Source: Oscillospiraceae bacterium (GTDB lineage Bacteria; Bacillota; Clostridia; Oscillospirales; Oscillospiraceae). Taken from it: 54,889 nucleotides of DNA. The DNA lies in assembly GCA_031262405.1 (NCBI GenBank), contig JAISHS010000005.1, positions 1 to 54,889 of the forward strand, given 5' to 3'. Shown here piece after piece: positions 25,696 through 32,755 of the stretch (the stretch's first letter is position 1; each line of letters begins with the position of its first letter). A model generated the notes under the pieces. The model ran no database searches. It saw only the letters and a list, made by a program, of their open reading frames with translations, and was not told the origin of the DNA. The position numbers were made by a program, and so were the translations under genes.

Positions 25696-26159
25696 TGGAG
25701 GAGGTCTCGGGAGTTCGGGGCTGCCGCGAGAGGGCGCTGCGGCTTCTGGGCAAGAGAGCTTATTCCTGCAACGAGCTATATCGCAAGCTGACGGACAAGG
25801 GCGAGACTCAGGAGGCCGCGGCGGCGACGATAGCTTGGCTGCTGGAGCGGCAGTTTCTGGACGACGAGCAGTATGCCGCGGCGATAGTTCGGCGTTGCGC
25901 GGCGAAGGGCTATGGCGCGTCGCGGGCGAAAAATGAGCTTTATCGCAAGGGGATAGATAGGGAGCTTTGGGACGAGGCGCTCGAGGAGCTTCCGGACAGC
26001 TCGGATACTGTCTATCGGTTGCTGTGCAGCAAGCTGGGGAGCGACGAGCCCGACAGGGCGGAGCTCAAGCGGGCGACGGACGCGCTGTTTCGGAGAGGGT
26101 ATTCGTGGGATGAGATCAGAATAGCGCTTGAGCGCTATTCTGATCGAATTGAGAATTGA
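25695..26159 (+). CDS. recX: Regulatory protein RecX
   Basis: Modulates RecA filaments. The 154-aa protein is built of the expected three-helix repeats, beginning CRERALRLLGKRAYSCNELY and including WLLERQFLDDEQYA and AKGYGASRAKNELYRKG. The ATG overlaps the recA TGA by one base, showing coupling. Its C-terminal residues RIEN and its TGA are encoded by the first GAGAATT repeat, after a 15-bp palindrome that codes for IRIALERYSD. Confidence 0.92.
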   Translation: MEEVSGVRGCRERALRLLGKRAYSCNELYRKLTDKGETQEAAAATIAWLLERQFLDDEQYAAAIVRRCAAKGYGASRAKNELYRKGIDRELWDEALEELPDSSDTVYRLLCSKLGSDEPDRAELKRATDALFRRGYSWDEIRIALERYSDRIEN

Positions 26160-26265
26160 GAATGCTTAAATTGAGAATTGAAGGTATCGCTCCGCGATGA
26201 TTTGAATATTGTCGCGCTTTGCGCGACTCCTTAATTGTCAATTTTCAATTCTCAATTGTCAATTA
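26114..26265. repeat. Palindrome plus symmetric heptamer element between recX and rimO
   Basis: Perfect 15-bp palindrome 26114-26128 / 26131-26145, then GAGAATT units to about 26180, TATCGCTCCGCGAT, TTTGAATATT, GTCGCGC TTT GCGCGAC, and inverted AATTGTC/AATTCTC units to 26265. The core matches the element at 13930-14045 in order and near-identical hairpins. Confidence 0.9.
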
Positions 26266-26299
26266 TTTCTCATCAATGTTGAGGTGAACGAACAAGCTT

Positions 26300-27616
26300 A
26301 TGGCTAGAATTGCACTTATCTCTCTGGGGTGTGCGAAGAATTTGGTGAATAGCGAGCAGATGCTGTATCTGCTGGATGAGGCGGGGTTTGAGATTGTTTC
26401 GGAGCCTGAGGGCGCCGACTGCGCAATTGTGAACACCTGCGGCTTTATCGAGGCGGCCTGCAGCGAGGCGATTGAGACCATTATCGGTCTGGGCGAGCTA
26501 AAAAAGGCGGGAAAGCTACGCGCGATTGTCGCGGCGGGCTGCATGGTGCAGCGGTTTTCGCAGGAGCTGTTCAGCGAATTGCCGGAGCTGGATGCGGTTT
26601 TGGGAACGGGCAGCTATGACGATATAGTTGAGGCGGTGAAGAGCGCGCTCTCCGGCGAGAGCGTAACGAAGCTCGGCGACATTGACGCGCCGGTTTCGGA
26701 GACGGGGCGGGTTATTTCAACCGCGCCCGGCTGGGCTTATCTGCGCATTGCGGAGGGCTGCGACAACCACTGCGCCTATTGCGTTATTCCGTCGCTGCGT
26801 GGAGGCTACAGGAGCCGCGCGATGGAGAATATTCTGGAGGAGGCAGGGGCCTTGGCGGCGTCGGGCGTTCGCGAGCTGATAGTGATTGCTCAGGACATCA
26901 CGCGGTATGGGCTTGACCTCTATAAAAGGCGCGCTCTGCCGGAGCTTTTACGCGGCCTTGCCGCGATTGAGGGTATAGAGTGGATAAGGCTGCACTATCT
27001 ATATCCGGATGAGTTCACTCAGGAGCTTATTGAGCTGATTGCGACGGAGGAGAAGATTGTAAAATATCTTGACATTCCGATTCAGCACATAAACGACTCT
27101 ATTTTGAAGCGGATGAACAGGCGGGGAACCGGCGAGGAGATTCGCGAGCTGCTAAGGCAGCTGCGCGAGCGTATTCCGGGGCTTGTGCTGCGCACGAGCT
27201 TGATTGTCGGTCTGCCCGGAGAGGGGCAGGCGGAATTTGAGGAGTTGGCGGAGTTTTTGCGGGAGACTAGGCTCGAGCGGGCGGGGGTGTTTGTGTTCTC
27301 TCCCGAGGAGGGCGCGCCGGCTTCAAAGATGACGGACAGGTGCGACGAGCGTGAAGCCGCGCGGCGGCAGGAGCGGCTTTTGGAGCTTCAGGCGGAGATT
27401 ATGGACGCTTGGAGCCGGAAGCTGATCGGGCGCACGCTGAGGGTGCTCTGCGAGGGGACAGACCCCGAGACGGGGCTTCTAATCGGGCGGAGCTGGGCTG
27501 ATTCGCCGGATGTGGATTGTCTGGTGTATTTTGACGGCGAGGCCCCGGCGGGGGAGTTTGCCGAGGTTTTGATCGGCGGGGTTGAGAACGGCGATTTGTA
27601 TGGTAAAGAGGTTTAG
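26300..27616 (+). CDS. rimO: Ribosomal protein S12 methylthiotransferase RimO
   Basis: Radical-SAM enzyme that adds a methylthio group to an Asp of ribosomal protein S12. The 438-aa protein has the UPF0004 domain with SLGCAKNLVNSEQM, VNTCGFIEAACSEAIE and AAGCMVQRF cysteines, the radical-SAM motif CDNHCAYC at 154-161, and a C-terminal TRAM domain. SLGCAKN and GCDNHCAYC fit RimO better than MiaB (which has GCNNFCTYC). It precedes pgsA, the usual Clostridia order. Confidence 0.94.
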   Translation: MARIALISLGCAKNLVNSEQMLYLLDEAGFEIVSEPEGADCAIVNTCGFIEAACSEAIETIIGLGELKKAGKLRAIVAAGCMVQRFSQELFSELPELDAVLGTGSYDDIVEAVKSALSGESVTKLGDIDAPVSETGRVISTAPGWAYLRIAEGCDNHCAYCVIPSLRGGYRSRAMENILEEAGALAASGVRELIVIAQDITRYGLDLYKRRALPELLRGLAAIEGIEWIRLHYLYPDEFTQELIELIATEEKIVKYLDIPIQHINDSILKRMNRRGTGEEIRELLRQLRERIPGLVLRTSLIVGLPGEGQAEFEELAEFLRETRLERAGVFVFSPEEGAPASKMTDRCDEREAARRQERLLELQAEIMDAWSRKLIGRTLRVLCEGTDPETGLLIGRSWADSPDVDCLVYFDGEAPAGEFAEVLIGGVENGDLYGKEV

Positions 27617-27666
27617 GAAGAGCTTCCTCAGTGCGCGAAAACCCATGAAGGGATGGATTTTTACTT

Positions 27667-28209
27667 ATGACTACTGCGAGCAAGATTACGCTTATGAGGA
27701 TTGCGCTGGTTCCGTTTTTTATTGCGGCGGCGCTTATAGAGTTTCCCTGGCACGAATATGTTGCGCTGGCGCTCTTTATAATTGCGTCGGCGACGGACAG
27801 TCTGGACGGCTATGTCGCGCGAAAATATGATCAGATTACGGATTTCGGAAAGTTCATCGACCCGATTGCGGACAAGCTGCTCGTTACGGCGGCGCTGCTT
27901 ATTTTCGTCGAGCGCGGACAGATGGCTTCTTGGGCCTGCTTTATCATTATCGCGCGGGAATTTATGGTGTCCGGGCTGAGGCTTGTTGCCGTAGAGAAGG
28001 GCGCAGTTATAGCCGCCGCGCTCTCGGGGAAGATTAAGACGGCGGCCTCGGTGTTTTGTATCAGCGTGATGCTTCTGCCGCTTCACGATGAAGTTCTTTT
28101 TGCGACGGTGACGGTAGATATGGTCTGTACGGCGGTGATTTTGCTGACCACGGTCTATTCGGGCGTGGAATATTTCGTCGTAAATCGGGCGGCGATTGAC
28201 AACAAATAG
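27667..28209 (+). CDS. pgsA: CDP-diacylglycerol-glycerol-3-phosphate phosphatidyltransferase
   Basis: Makes phosphatidylglycerol phosphate, the precursor of phosphatidylglycerol and cardiolipin. The 180-aa membrane protein has the CDP-alcohol phosphotransferase motif D..DG..AR........G...D...D, read as DSLDGYVARKYDQITDFGKF followed by IDPIADKLL, residues about 40-70. About five or six hydrophobic helices. The start at 27667 follows rimO by 50 bp. Confidence 0.95.
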   Translation: MTTASKITLMRIALVPFFIAAALIEFPWHEYVALALFIIASATDSLDGYVARKYDQITDFGKFIDPIADKLLVTAALLIFVERGQMASWACFIIIAREFMVSGLRLVAVEKGAVIAAALSGKIKTAASVFCISVMLLPLHDEVLFATVTVDMVCTAVILLTTVYSGVEYFVVNRAAIDNK

Positions 28210-28227
28210 AAGCTGTGGTAATATAAT
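28196..28227 (+). promoter_or_regulatory. Promoter for the cysE leader
   Basis: TTGACA at 28196-28201 overlaps the end of pgsA; TATAAT at 28222-28227 is a full consensus. The 20-bp spacer is longer than ideal, so the -35 contribution is uncertain. Confidence 0.65.
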
Positions 28228-28233
28228 GGTTAG

Positions 28234-28327
28234 GCAAGCGAGAGTCGATCCCGTACCGCCTGTCTAGGCGTAGAAGATTTTTCTGCCTCTCACGGGGGAT
28301 TTTACCCTGTGGGGGGCTTTTGTGTTT
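28234..28327 (+). ncRNA. Short structured leader or small RNA ahead of cysE-cysS, ending in a terminator
   Basis: About 94 nt between a promoter and an intrinsic terminator. Terminator: GCCTCTCACGGGG (28285-28297) pairs over 13 positions, with G-U pairs, to CCCTGTGGGGGGC (28305-28317), followed by TTTTGTGTTT. An upstream ATCCCGT (about 28248-28254) could pair instead with part of the terminator stem, as an antiterminator would. A T-box is unlikely: too short, no AGGGTGG-type box. Either an attenuator for cysteine genes or an independent small RNA. Confidence 0.5.
28285..28327 (+). terminator. Intrinsic terminator upstream of cysE
   Basis: Thirteen-pair stem with three or four G-U pairs, 7-base loop, and U-rich tail at 28318-28327, only 30 bp ahead of the cysE start codon. 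Confidence 0.7.
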
Positions 28328-28356
28328 AGATTCTTCCAAGGAAGGAGTTTGGTTTT

Positions 28357-29004
28357 ATGTTTGACGAATTAAAAGAGCTTGTGGCGGCATATAAGAAGAG
28401 AGACCCGGCGGCGCGCTCGGCTGTTGAGATTGCGCTGCTCTATCCCGGCGTGAGAGCGGTGCTCGCACATCGGCGGGCGCACAAGCACTATGAGAAGGGA
28501 CATTTTTATCGCGCACGGCACATTTCGCAGCACGCGCGGCGGGCGACGGGCATTGAGATTCACCCGGGGGCGACAATCGGCCGACGGCTCGTTATCGACC
28601 ACGGCATGGGCGTTGTTATCGGCGAGACCACTCAGATCGGCGACGATGTGCTGCTCTATCAGGGGGTTACGCTCGGCGGAACCGGCAAGGAGACGGGCAA
28701 GCGGCATCCGACAATCGGAAACAATGTGCTGATCGGTTCCGGAGCGAAGGTTTTAGGACCGTTTAAGGTCGGAGACAACAGCCGCATTGCCGCCAACGCC
28801 GTTGTTCTCAAGGAGGTTCCGGACAACGCGACGGCGGTCGGAGTGCCCGCGAGAATCGTGAAGCTGGACGGGCAGAAGATGGATTATGCCTCTGAGGTGG
28901 ATCAGATCAATGTTGCGGATCCCACGGCGGTGGAGCTGGTTTGCCTGCGTGAGCAGATTAACGCCATTTTCAGACAGATGGATTTTTCGGCGCCGAAACG
29001 ATAA
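28357..29004 (+). CDS. cysE: Serine O-acetyltransferase
   Basis: Acetylates serine with acetyl-CoA, the first step of cysteine synthesis. The 215-aa protein has a helical N-terminal part and the left-handed beta-helix of hexapeptide repeats from about residue 65, with GIEIHPGATIGRRLVIDHG, GVTLGGTGKETGKRHP and AVVLKEVPDNATAVGVPA. The catalytic His/Asp are in VIDHGMG. It is shorter than the 270-aa enterobacterial form, normal for Firmicutes. The AAGGAAGGAG ribosome site is strong. Co-transcribed with cysS. Confidence 0.95.
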   Translation: MFDELKELVAAYKKRDPAARSAVEIALLYPGVRAVLAHRRAHKHYEKGHFYRARHISQHARRATGIEIHPGATIGRRLVIDHGMGVVIGETTQIGDDVLLYQGVTLGGTGKETGKRHPTIGNNVLIGSGAKVLGPFKVGDNSRIAANAVVLKEVPDNATAVGVPARIVKLDGQKMDYASEVDQINVADPTAVELVCLREQINAIFRQMDFSAPKR

Positions 29005-29066
29005 TTTGAGTTTTTCATGCGCACTTGACAATAGCGCGCTTGCGCGATTTTTGGAGGACAATACAG

Positions 29067-30470
29067 ATGAGACTTTTTAACACGATGAGCATGGAGAAAG
29101 AGGAGTTTGTACCGATTGAGCCGGGGCGCGTGAGAATGTATGCCTGCGGGCCGACGGTCTATAACTATATCCACGTGGGCAACGCCAGACCGATTATTGT
29201 TTTTGACGTGCTCCGGCGGTATTTGGAATATCGCGGATTCGAGGTAAGGTTCGTTCAGAACTTTACGGATGTGGACGACAAGATTATTAACCGCGCCGCG
29301 CAGGAGGGCGTTTCCTGCAGCGATATTACGGAGAAATATATAGCCGAGTATTACAAGGACGCCGAGGGGCTGGGAGTTCGCGCGGCTACGGTGCACCCGA
29401 GGGCGACGGAGAATATGGCGGAGATTATCCGCCTGATTGAAGAGCTTATCGAAAAGGGCTTTGCCTATGAGAAAGGCGGCGACGTTTATTATCGGACGCA
29501 GAAGTTTGAGTCCTACGGCGGCCTGAGTCATCAGCCGCTGGAGGAGCTTATGGCGGGTGCGCGCATTGACGTTGCGGACGTAAAGGAAAATCCGATGGAT
29601 TTTGCCCTCTGGAAGGCTGGAAAGCCCGGCGAGCCGGTTTGGGAGTCGCCCTGGGGCGCGGGCAGACCGGGCTGGCACATTGAGTGCAGCGCGATGAGCG
29701 GCAAGTTTCTCGGCAAGACCATTGACATTCACGGCGGGGGGCAGGATCTGACCTTTCCGCACCACGAGAACGAGATTGCGCAGTCGGAGGCCGCAAACGG
29801 CTGCAAGTTTGTAAATTACTGGGTGCACAACGGGTTTATCAGCATTGACAATCGGAAGATGAGCAAGTCGCTGGGCAACTTTTTCACCGTTCGCGAGGCG
29901 GCGAAGGTCTATGGCTATGACGCGCTGCGGATGTTTATGCTGATGAGCCACTATCGCAGTCCGCTCAACTATTCCGAGGAGGTTTTGCAGCAGGCGACGA
30001 GCGCGCTCGAGAGGCTTTCAACTGCGAAGCAGAATTTAAAGTTTTTCGCGAAAAACGGCGCGGAGGGCGCTCTAACGGCGCAGGAGGCGGAGTTTGTCTC
30101 GACGCTGGGAGAGTATAAGGCGCGGTTTTGCGAGGCGATGGACGACGATCTCAATACGGCGGACGCCGTGGCGGTTATATTCGAACTGGTGCGCGAGATT
30201 AACAGCGCTGTGAGTCCGGCGGTGAGTCCCAGTAAGGCGCTGGCGCGGGAGTGCGACGCGGTGTTTACGGAGCTTGCCGAGGTCTTGGGGCTGCCGATTT
30301 CCAAGGCGGAGGAAGAGATTGACGCGGAGATTTTGGAGCTGGTCGAGCGGCGGCAGGCGGCGCGAAAGGCGAAGAACTTCGCCGAGGCAGACCGAATCCG
30401 CGACGAGCTGAAGGCGCGGGGCGTCGTGCTGGAGGACACGCCGCAAGGGGTTAAGATACATCATTCATGA
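29067..30470 (+). CDS. cysS: Cysteinyl-tRNA synthetase
   Basis: Class I synthetase charging tRNA-Cys. The 467-aa protein has the HIGH-type motif HVGNARP near residue 33, the zinc-binding Cys in ACGPTVYNY and later GWHIECSAM and HHENE residues, and KMSKSLGN at about 268-275. An upstream in-frame start at 29025 lacks a ribosome site; the ATG at 29067 has TTGGAGG. The gene ends within a 21-bp palindrome. Confidence 0.97.
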   Translation: MRLFNTMSMEKEEFVPIEPGRVRMYACGPTVYNYIHVGNARPIIVFDVLRRYLEYRGFEVRFVQNFTDVDDKIINRAAQEGVSCSDITEKYIAEYYKDAEGLGVRAATVHPRATENMAEIIRLIEELIEKGFAYEKGGDVYYRTQKFESYGGLSHQPLEELMAGARIDVADVKENPMDFALWKAGKPGEPVWESPWGAGRPGWHIECSAMSGKFLGKTIDIHGGGQDLTFPHHENEIAQSEAANGCKFVNYWVHNGFISIDNRKMSKSLGNFFTVREAAKVYGYDALRMFMLMSHYRSPLNYSEEVLQQATSALERLSTAKQNLKFFAKNGAEGALTAQEAEFVSTLGEYKARFCEAMDDDLNTADAVAVIFELVREINSAVSPAVSPSKALARECDAVFTELAEVLGLPISKAEEEIDAEILELVERRQAARKAKNFAEADRIRDELKARGVVLEDTPQGVKIHHS

Positions 30471-30524
30471 AATGAATGATGTATCTTAACCCAATTGAGA
30501 ATTGAGAATTGAGAATTGAGAATT
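30448..30524 (+). repeat. 21-bp perfect palindrome across the cysS stop, then GAGAATT heptamers
   Basis: Arms 30448-30468 and 30472-30492 are exact complements with a 3-base loop; the TGA (30468-30470) is at the loop. Four GAGAATT units follow at once (30492-30524). No GTCGC hairpin here. Confidence 0.93.
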
Positions 30525-30537
30525 AAAGACAAATATG

Positions 30538-30575
30538 AAAATTCCGCATGGATATTGACTACCATGCGGAATTTT
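30538..30575. terminator. Bidirectional terminator between cysS and the TOPRIM gene
   Basis: AAAATTCCGCATGG (30538-30551) pairs perfectly with CCATGCGGAATTTT (30562-30575), giving U-tracts on both strands between convergent genes. Confidence 0.8.
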
Positions 30576-30594
30576 AGTTTTTGGGTCTATGTAT

Positions 30595-31203
30595 CTATGG
30601 TTTGCAGATTGGGGTTTTGCAGTTCATTCCCAGAGCCTTACACAGGGGTTTTATTTCATTACAAATAGCAGAGGTGATAAGTTCAATGTTAAGGTGAGGG
30701 ACGAAGTCGTTGGTTACGTTCCCTTTGATATACACCTTGTTTACTTTTCGGAACAGGCGCTTCATTTCTTCGAGTCCGTCGCCTTGCGATTTTGTATCAA
30801 GTGGGAGCTTCAAAAATCTCAGTATTCCCATTCTATCGAGCAAAAACCAGTTTTCGATAGACCGCTTCGCTTTAATAAGCTCTACACGGTCAACTTTCTC
30901 CAGACTCACAAGTCCCTTTTGCACATTCTCCCAGTTAACGGGAGGATTCGTCGAAAACTCAAAAACATCTGTATCGTGGCACAGCAGTATTGTTATCTTA
31001 GCGTCAATGTACTTAGGAATAATAGACTTGCGAATATATGAAAGAGCGCCCTTTTTATAGTTGCCAATGCCCTTGAGATTTTTATACTCTACTTTGCAAC
31101 TTAAGCGACCGTTGTGCTTTTCTCTTATATGAGCAACCAGACGTTTATAAAATACCACCTCGGTGTCACCCTCAACAAATATAACCACAACCCTGTCTGT
31201 CAT
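30595..31203 (-). CDS. TOPRIM-domain protein, partner of the AAA ATPase (candidate defence effector)
   Basis: A 202-aa protein with a TOPRIM-like fold: the conserved Glu is E11 in VVIFVEGDTEVVFY and the Asp pair is D77/D79 in LLCHDTDVF. These are the hallmarks of the nuclease/primase TOPRIM, as in RloB/DUF4276-like and OLD-type effectors. The ATG at 31203 lies one base after the ATPase stop (TGAGATGA), so translation is coupled. It is AT-richer than the neighbouring genes, a sign of transfer. ATPase plus TOPRIM pairs form several anti-phage systems (for example PARIS, RloAB, Gabija-like), but the exact family was not determined. Confidence 0.7.
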   Translation of the reverse strand: MTDRVVVIFVEGDTEVVFYKRLVAHIREKHNGRLSCKVEYKNLKGIGNYKKGALSYIRKSIIPKYIDAKITILLCHDTDVFEFSTNPPVNWENVQKGLVSLEKVDRVELIKAKRSIENWFLLDRMGILRFLKLPLDTKSQGDGLEEMKRLFRKVNKVYIKGNVTNDFVPHLNIELITSAICNEIKPLCKALGMNCKTPICKP

Positions 31204-31204
31204 C

Positions 31205-32497
31205 TCAGCCCTCCAAATACGATTCAAGGAGCATGGAGCCGTCTTCAGACTGGGACAAAAGATTGAAAAGGTAAGTTCCGATTGACTCGTCGTCCTCGGC
31301 GGCATCTCTGTACAGGGCTTTAAGCTTTGAAGCTTTCAGCGGTTTAAAGGCAGCCCAACCATTTGAGTTTGGGATACCGACATAAATACCGTTAGGGTCA
31401 AGATACTGGATAAGATAGGGAGAATGGCTTGAGATTAGTATTTTGCAGTCGCCCGCGAGTTGAGACAGAATACTTATATAGTCTTGCAGAAGTTTGGGGT
31501 GAACGCAATTCTCCGGCTCCTCAATTAGAAGCAAGGGGACGCCTTTAATGTCCGCTAAGATTGCATAAGTAAGCATTAGAAAGACGCGCTGAGCACCGTC
31601 GGACAAATCTTTAAACTCAATTGGGGTAATTAGGTTTTTATCAAGTACACTCATAGTGAAAACAGACTTCGCAAGCTTAAAAGGGTTATCCTCGGTATCT
31701 TCCATCTGTATAGTAAAGTGTTCGATTTCTATGGGAGTTTCCTGTACGATAATACTGATATAGTTGGGAAACAATGTTTGAAAAGCATTTACGAGCAGTT
31801 CATATTTGTTTTCATAGTTTGACTGTAGAGCTGACAGTATTCTAGGAATACCTGTATCAAGTCTAAAATCAGCATTATCTGAGTCTTTCCACTCAATGAT
31901 TGACGGCTTATACTTTCTGGAGGCATCCATTACACGAATAGTGTCAACTTCCAGTTCATTTATTAGGACGATGATATCGTGAAAAAACAGATCGTCAAAA
32001 GCGATTAGCTTATTGATTATTAATTCGTATGGCGCAATCTTAATAACACTGGAGCAGCGACCGGTTTCAGAAGAGGTATAGTGTGACGTTTCGTTATATC
32101 GATCAATATAGGTTTTATATTTCTGACCTTTCTCGTCCGATCTCATTTTTAGACACTCATAGTTTATTTTTCCATTTTCATCACCAATGCCCCATAGGAA
32201 CGAGAAAGAGTATTCGACATTGTAGGGTTTGTCTAATCTCATAACATCAAAATTGACGGAAAAAGAGAAAGAATCATTGCGAGAGACTTTGTTTTTAGGA
32301 ATGCAATTTCGTGCGGACATAAGAGAGCTTTTTGATTTTGGACGACGCTTAATAAAATCTAGAGAAAAAGCGATAGCATCCATTAAGTTTGACTTACCGT
32401 AACCATTCAGAGATAGCAGAGCTGTGACATTTTTAAAATTAATTGTGCTTGACTGAATATTTCTAAATCCATCGACTTCTATTTTTGTTATTTTCAT
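31205..32497 (-). CDS. AAA/ABC-type ATPase (SMC/OLD-like), partner of the TOPRIM protein
   Basis: A 430-aa ATPase of the AAA_15/AAA_21, OLD-like type. It starts MKITKIEVDGFRNIQSS, with Walker A SLNGYGKSN at 29-37 (the first Gly replaced by Ser), signature LSDGAQRVFLML, Walker B PLLLIEEPENCVHP, and a switch His in ILISSHSPYLI. The ATG at 32497 is backed by AAAGGAAAC; the longer frame from 32581 is not. It precedes the TOPRIM gene in a tight two-gene operon, AT-rich and inserted between cysS and the PBP. The sensor/ATPase role in a defence system is inferred from this arrangement. Confidence 0.78.
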   Translation of the reverse strand: MKITKIEVDGFRNIQSSTINFKNVTALLSLNGYGKSNLMDAIAFSLDFIKRRPKSKSSLMSARNCIPKNKVSRNDSFSFSVNFDVMRLDKPYNVEYSFSFLWGIGDENGKINYECLKMRSDEKGQKYKTYIDRYNETSHYTSSETGRCSSVIKIAPYELIINKLIAFDDLFFHDIIVLINELEVDTIRVMDASRKYKPSIIEWKDSDNADFRLDTGIPRILSALQSNYENKYELLVNAFQTLFPNYISIIVQETPIEIEHFTIQMEDTEDNPFKLAKSVFTMSVLDKNLITPIEFKDLSDGAQRVFLMLTYAILADIKGVPLLLIEEPENCVHPKLLQDYISILSQLAGDCKILISSHSPYLIQYLDPNGIYVGIPNSNGWAAFKPLKASKLKALYRDAAEDDESIGTYLFNLLSQSEDGSMLLESYLEG

Positions 32498-32713
32498 TTT
32501 TGAGTTTCCTTTTTCCGCTTGCAATAAATGTGAAAGTATATCGGATAGAAGCATAATATCATCTCCGTTGATAAAAAGCAATAAATATTTTCGTATTATT
32601 TATTACTATCCATAAAATTCACAGTTTATACTAATACAAGTATAATTAATTTACGTATTTATAGAATAATGCTACTGCAGAGCAGGCGAGAAAAGATGAG
32701 TGACTGAGTATAA

Positions 32714-32745
32714 CAAAAAATCGCCGCCCGAGGGCGGCAATTTTC
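32714..32745 (-). terminator. Intrinsic terminator of the PBP gene
   Basis: On the minus strand, GCCGCC and GGGCGGC form a GC-rich stem followed by GATTTTTTG, ten bases past the PBP stop codon. Confidence 0.85.
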
Positions 32746-32755
32746 TATTGACATA

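Noticed and set aside
28234-28327. T-box or SAM riboswitch before cysE
   Set aside because: Too short, and no T-box sequence or SAM aptamer core was recognised.
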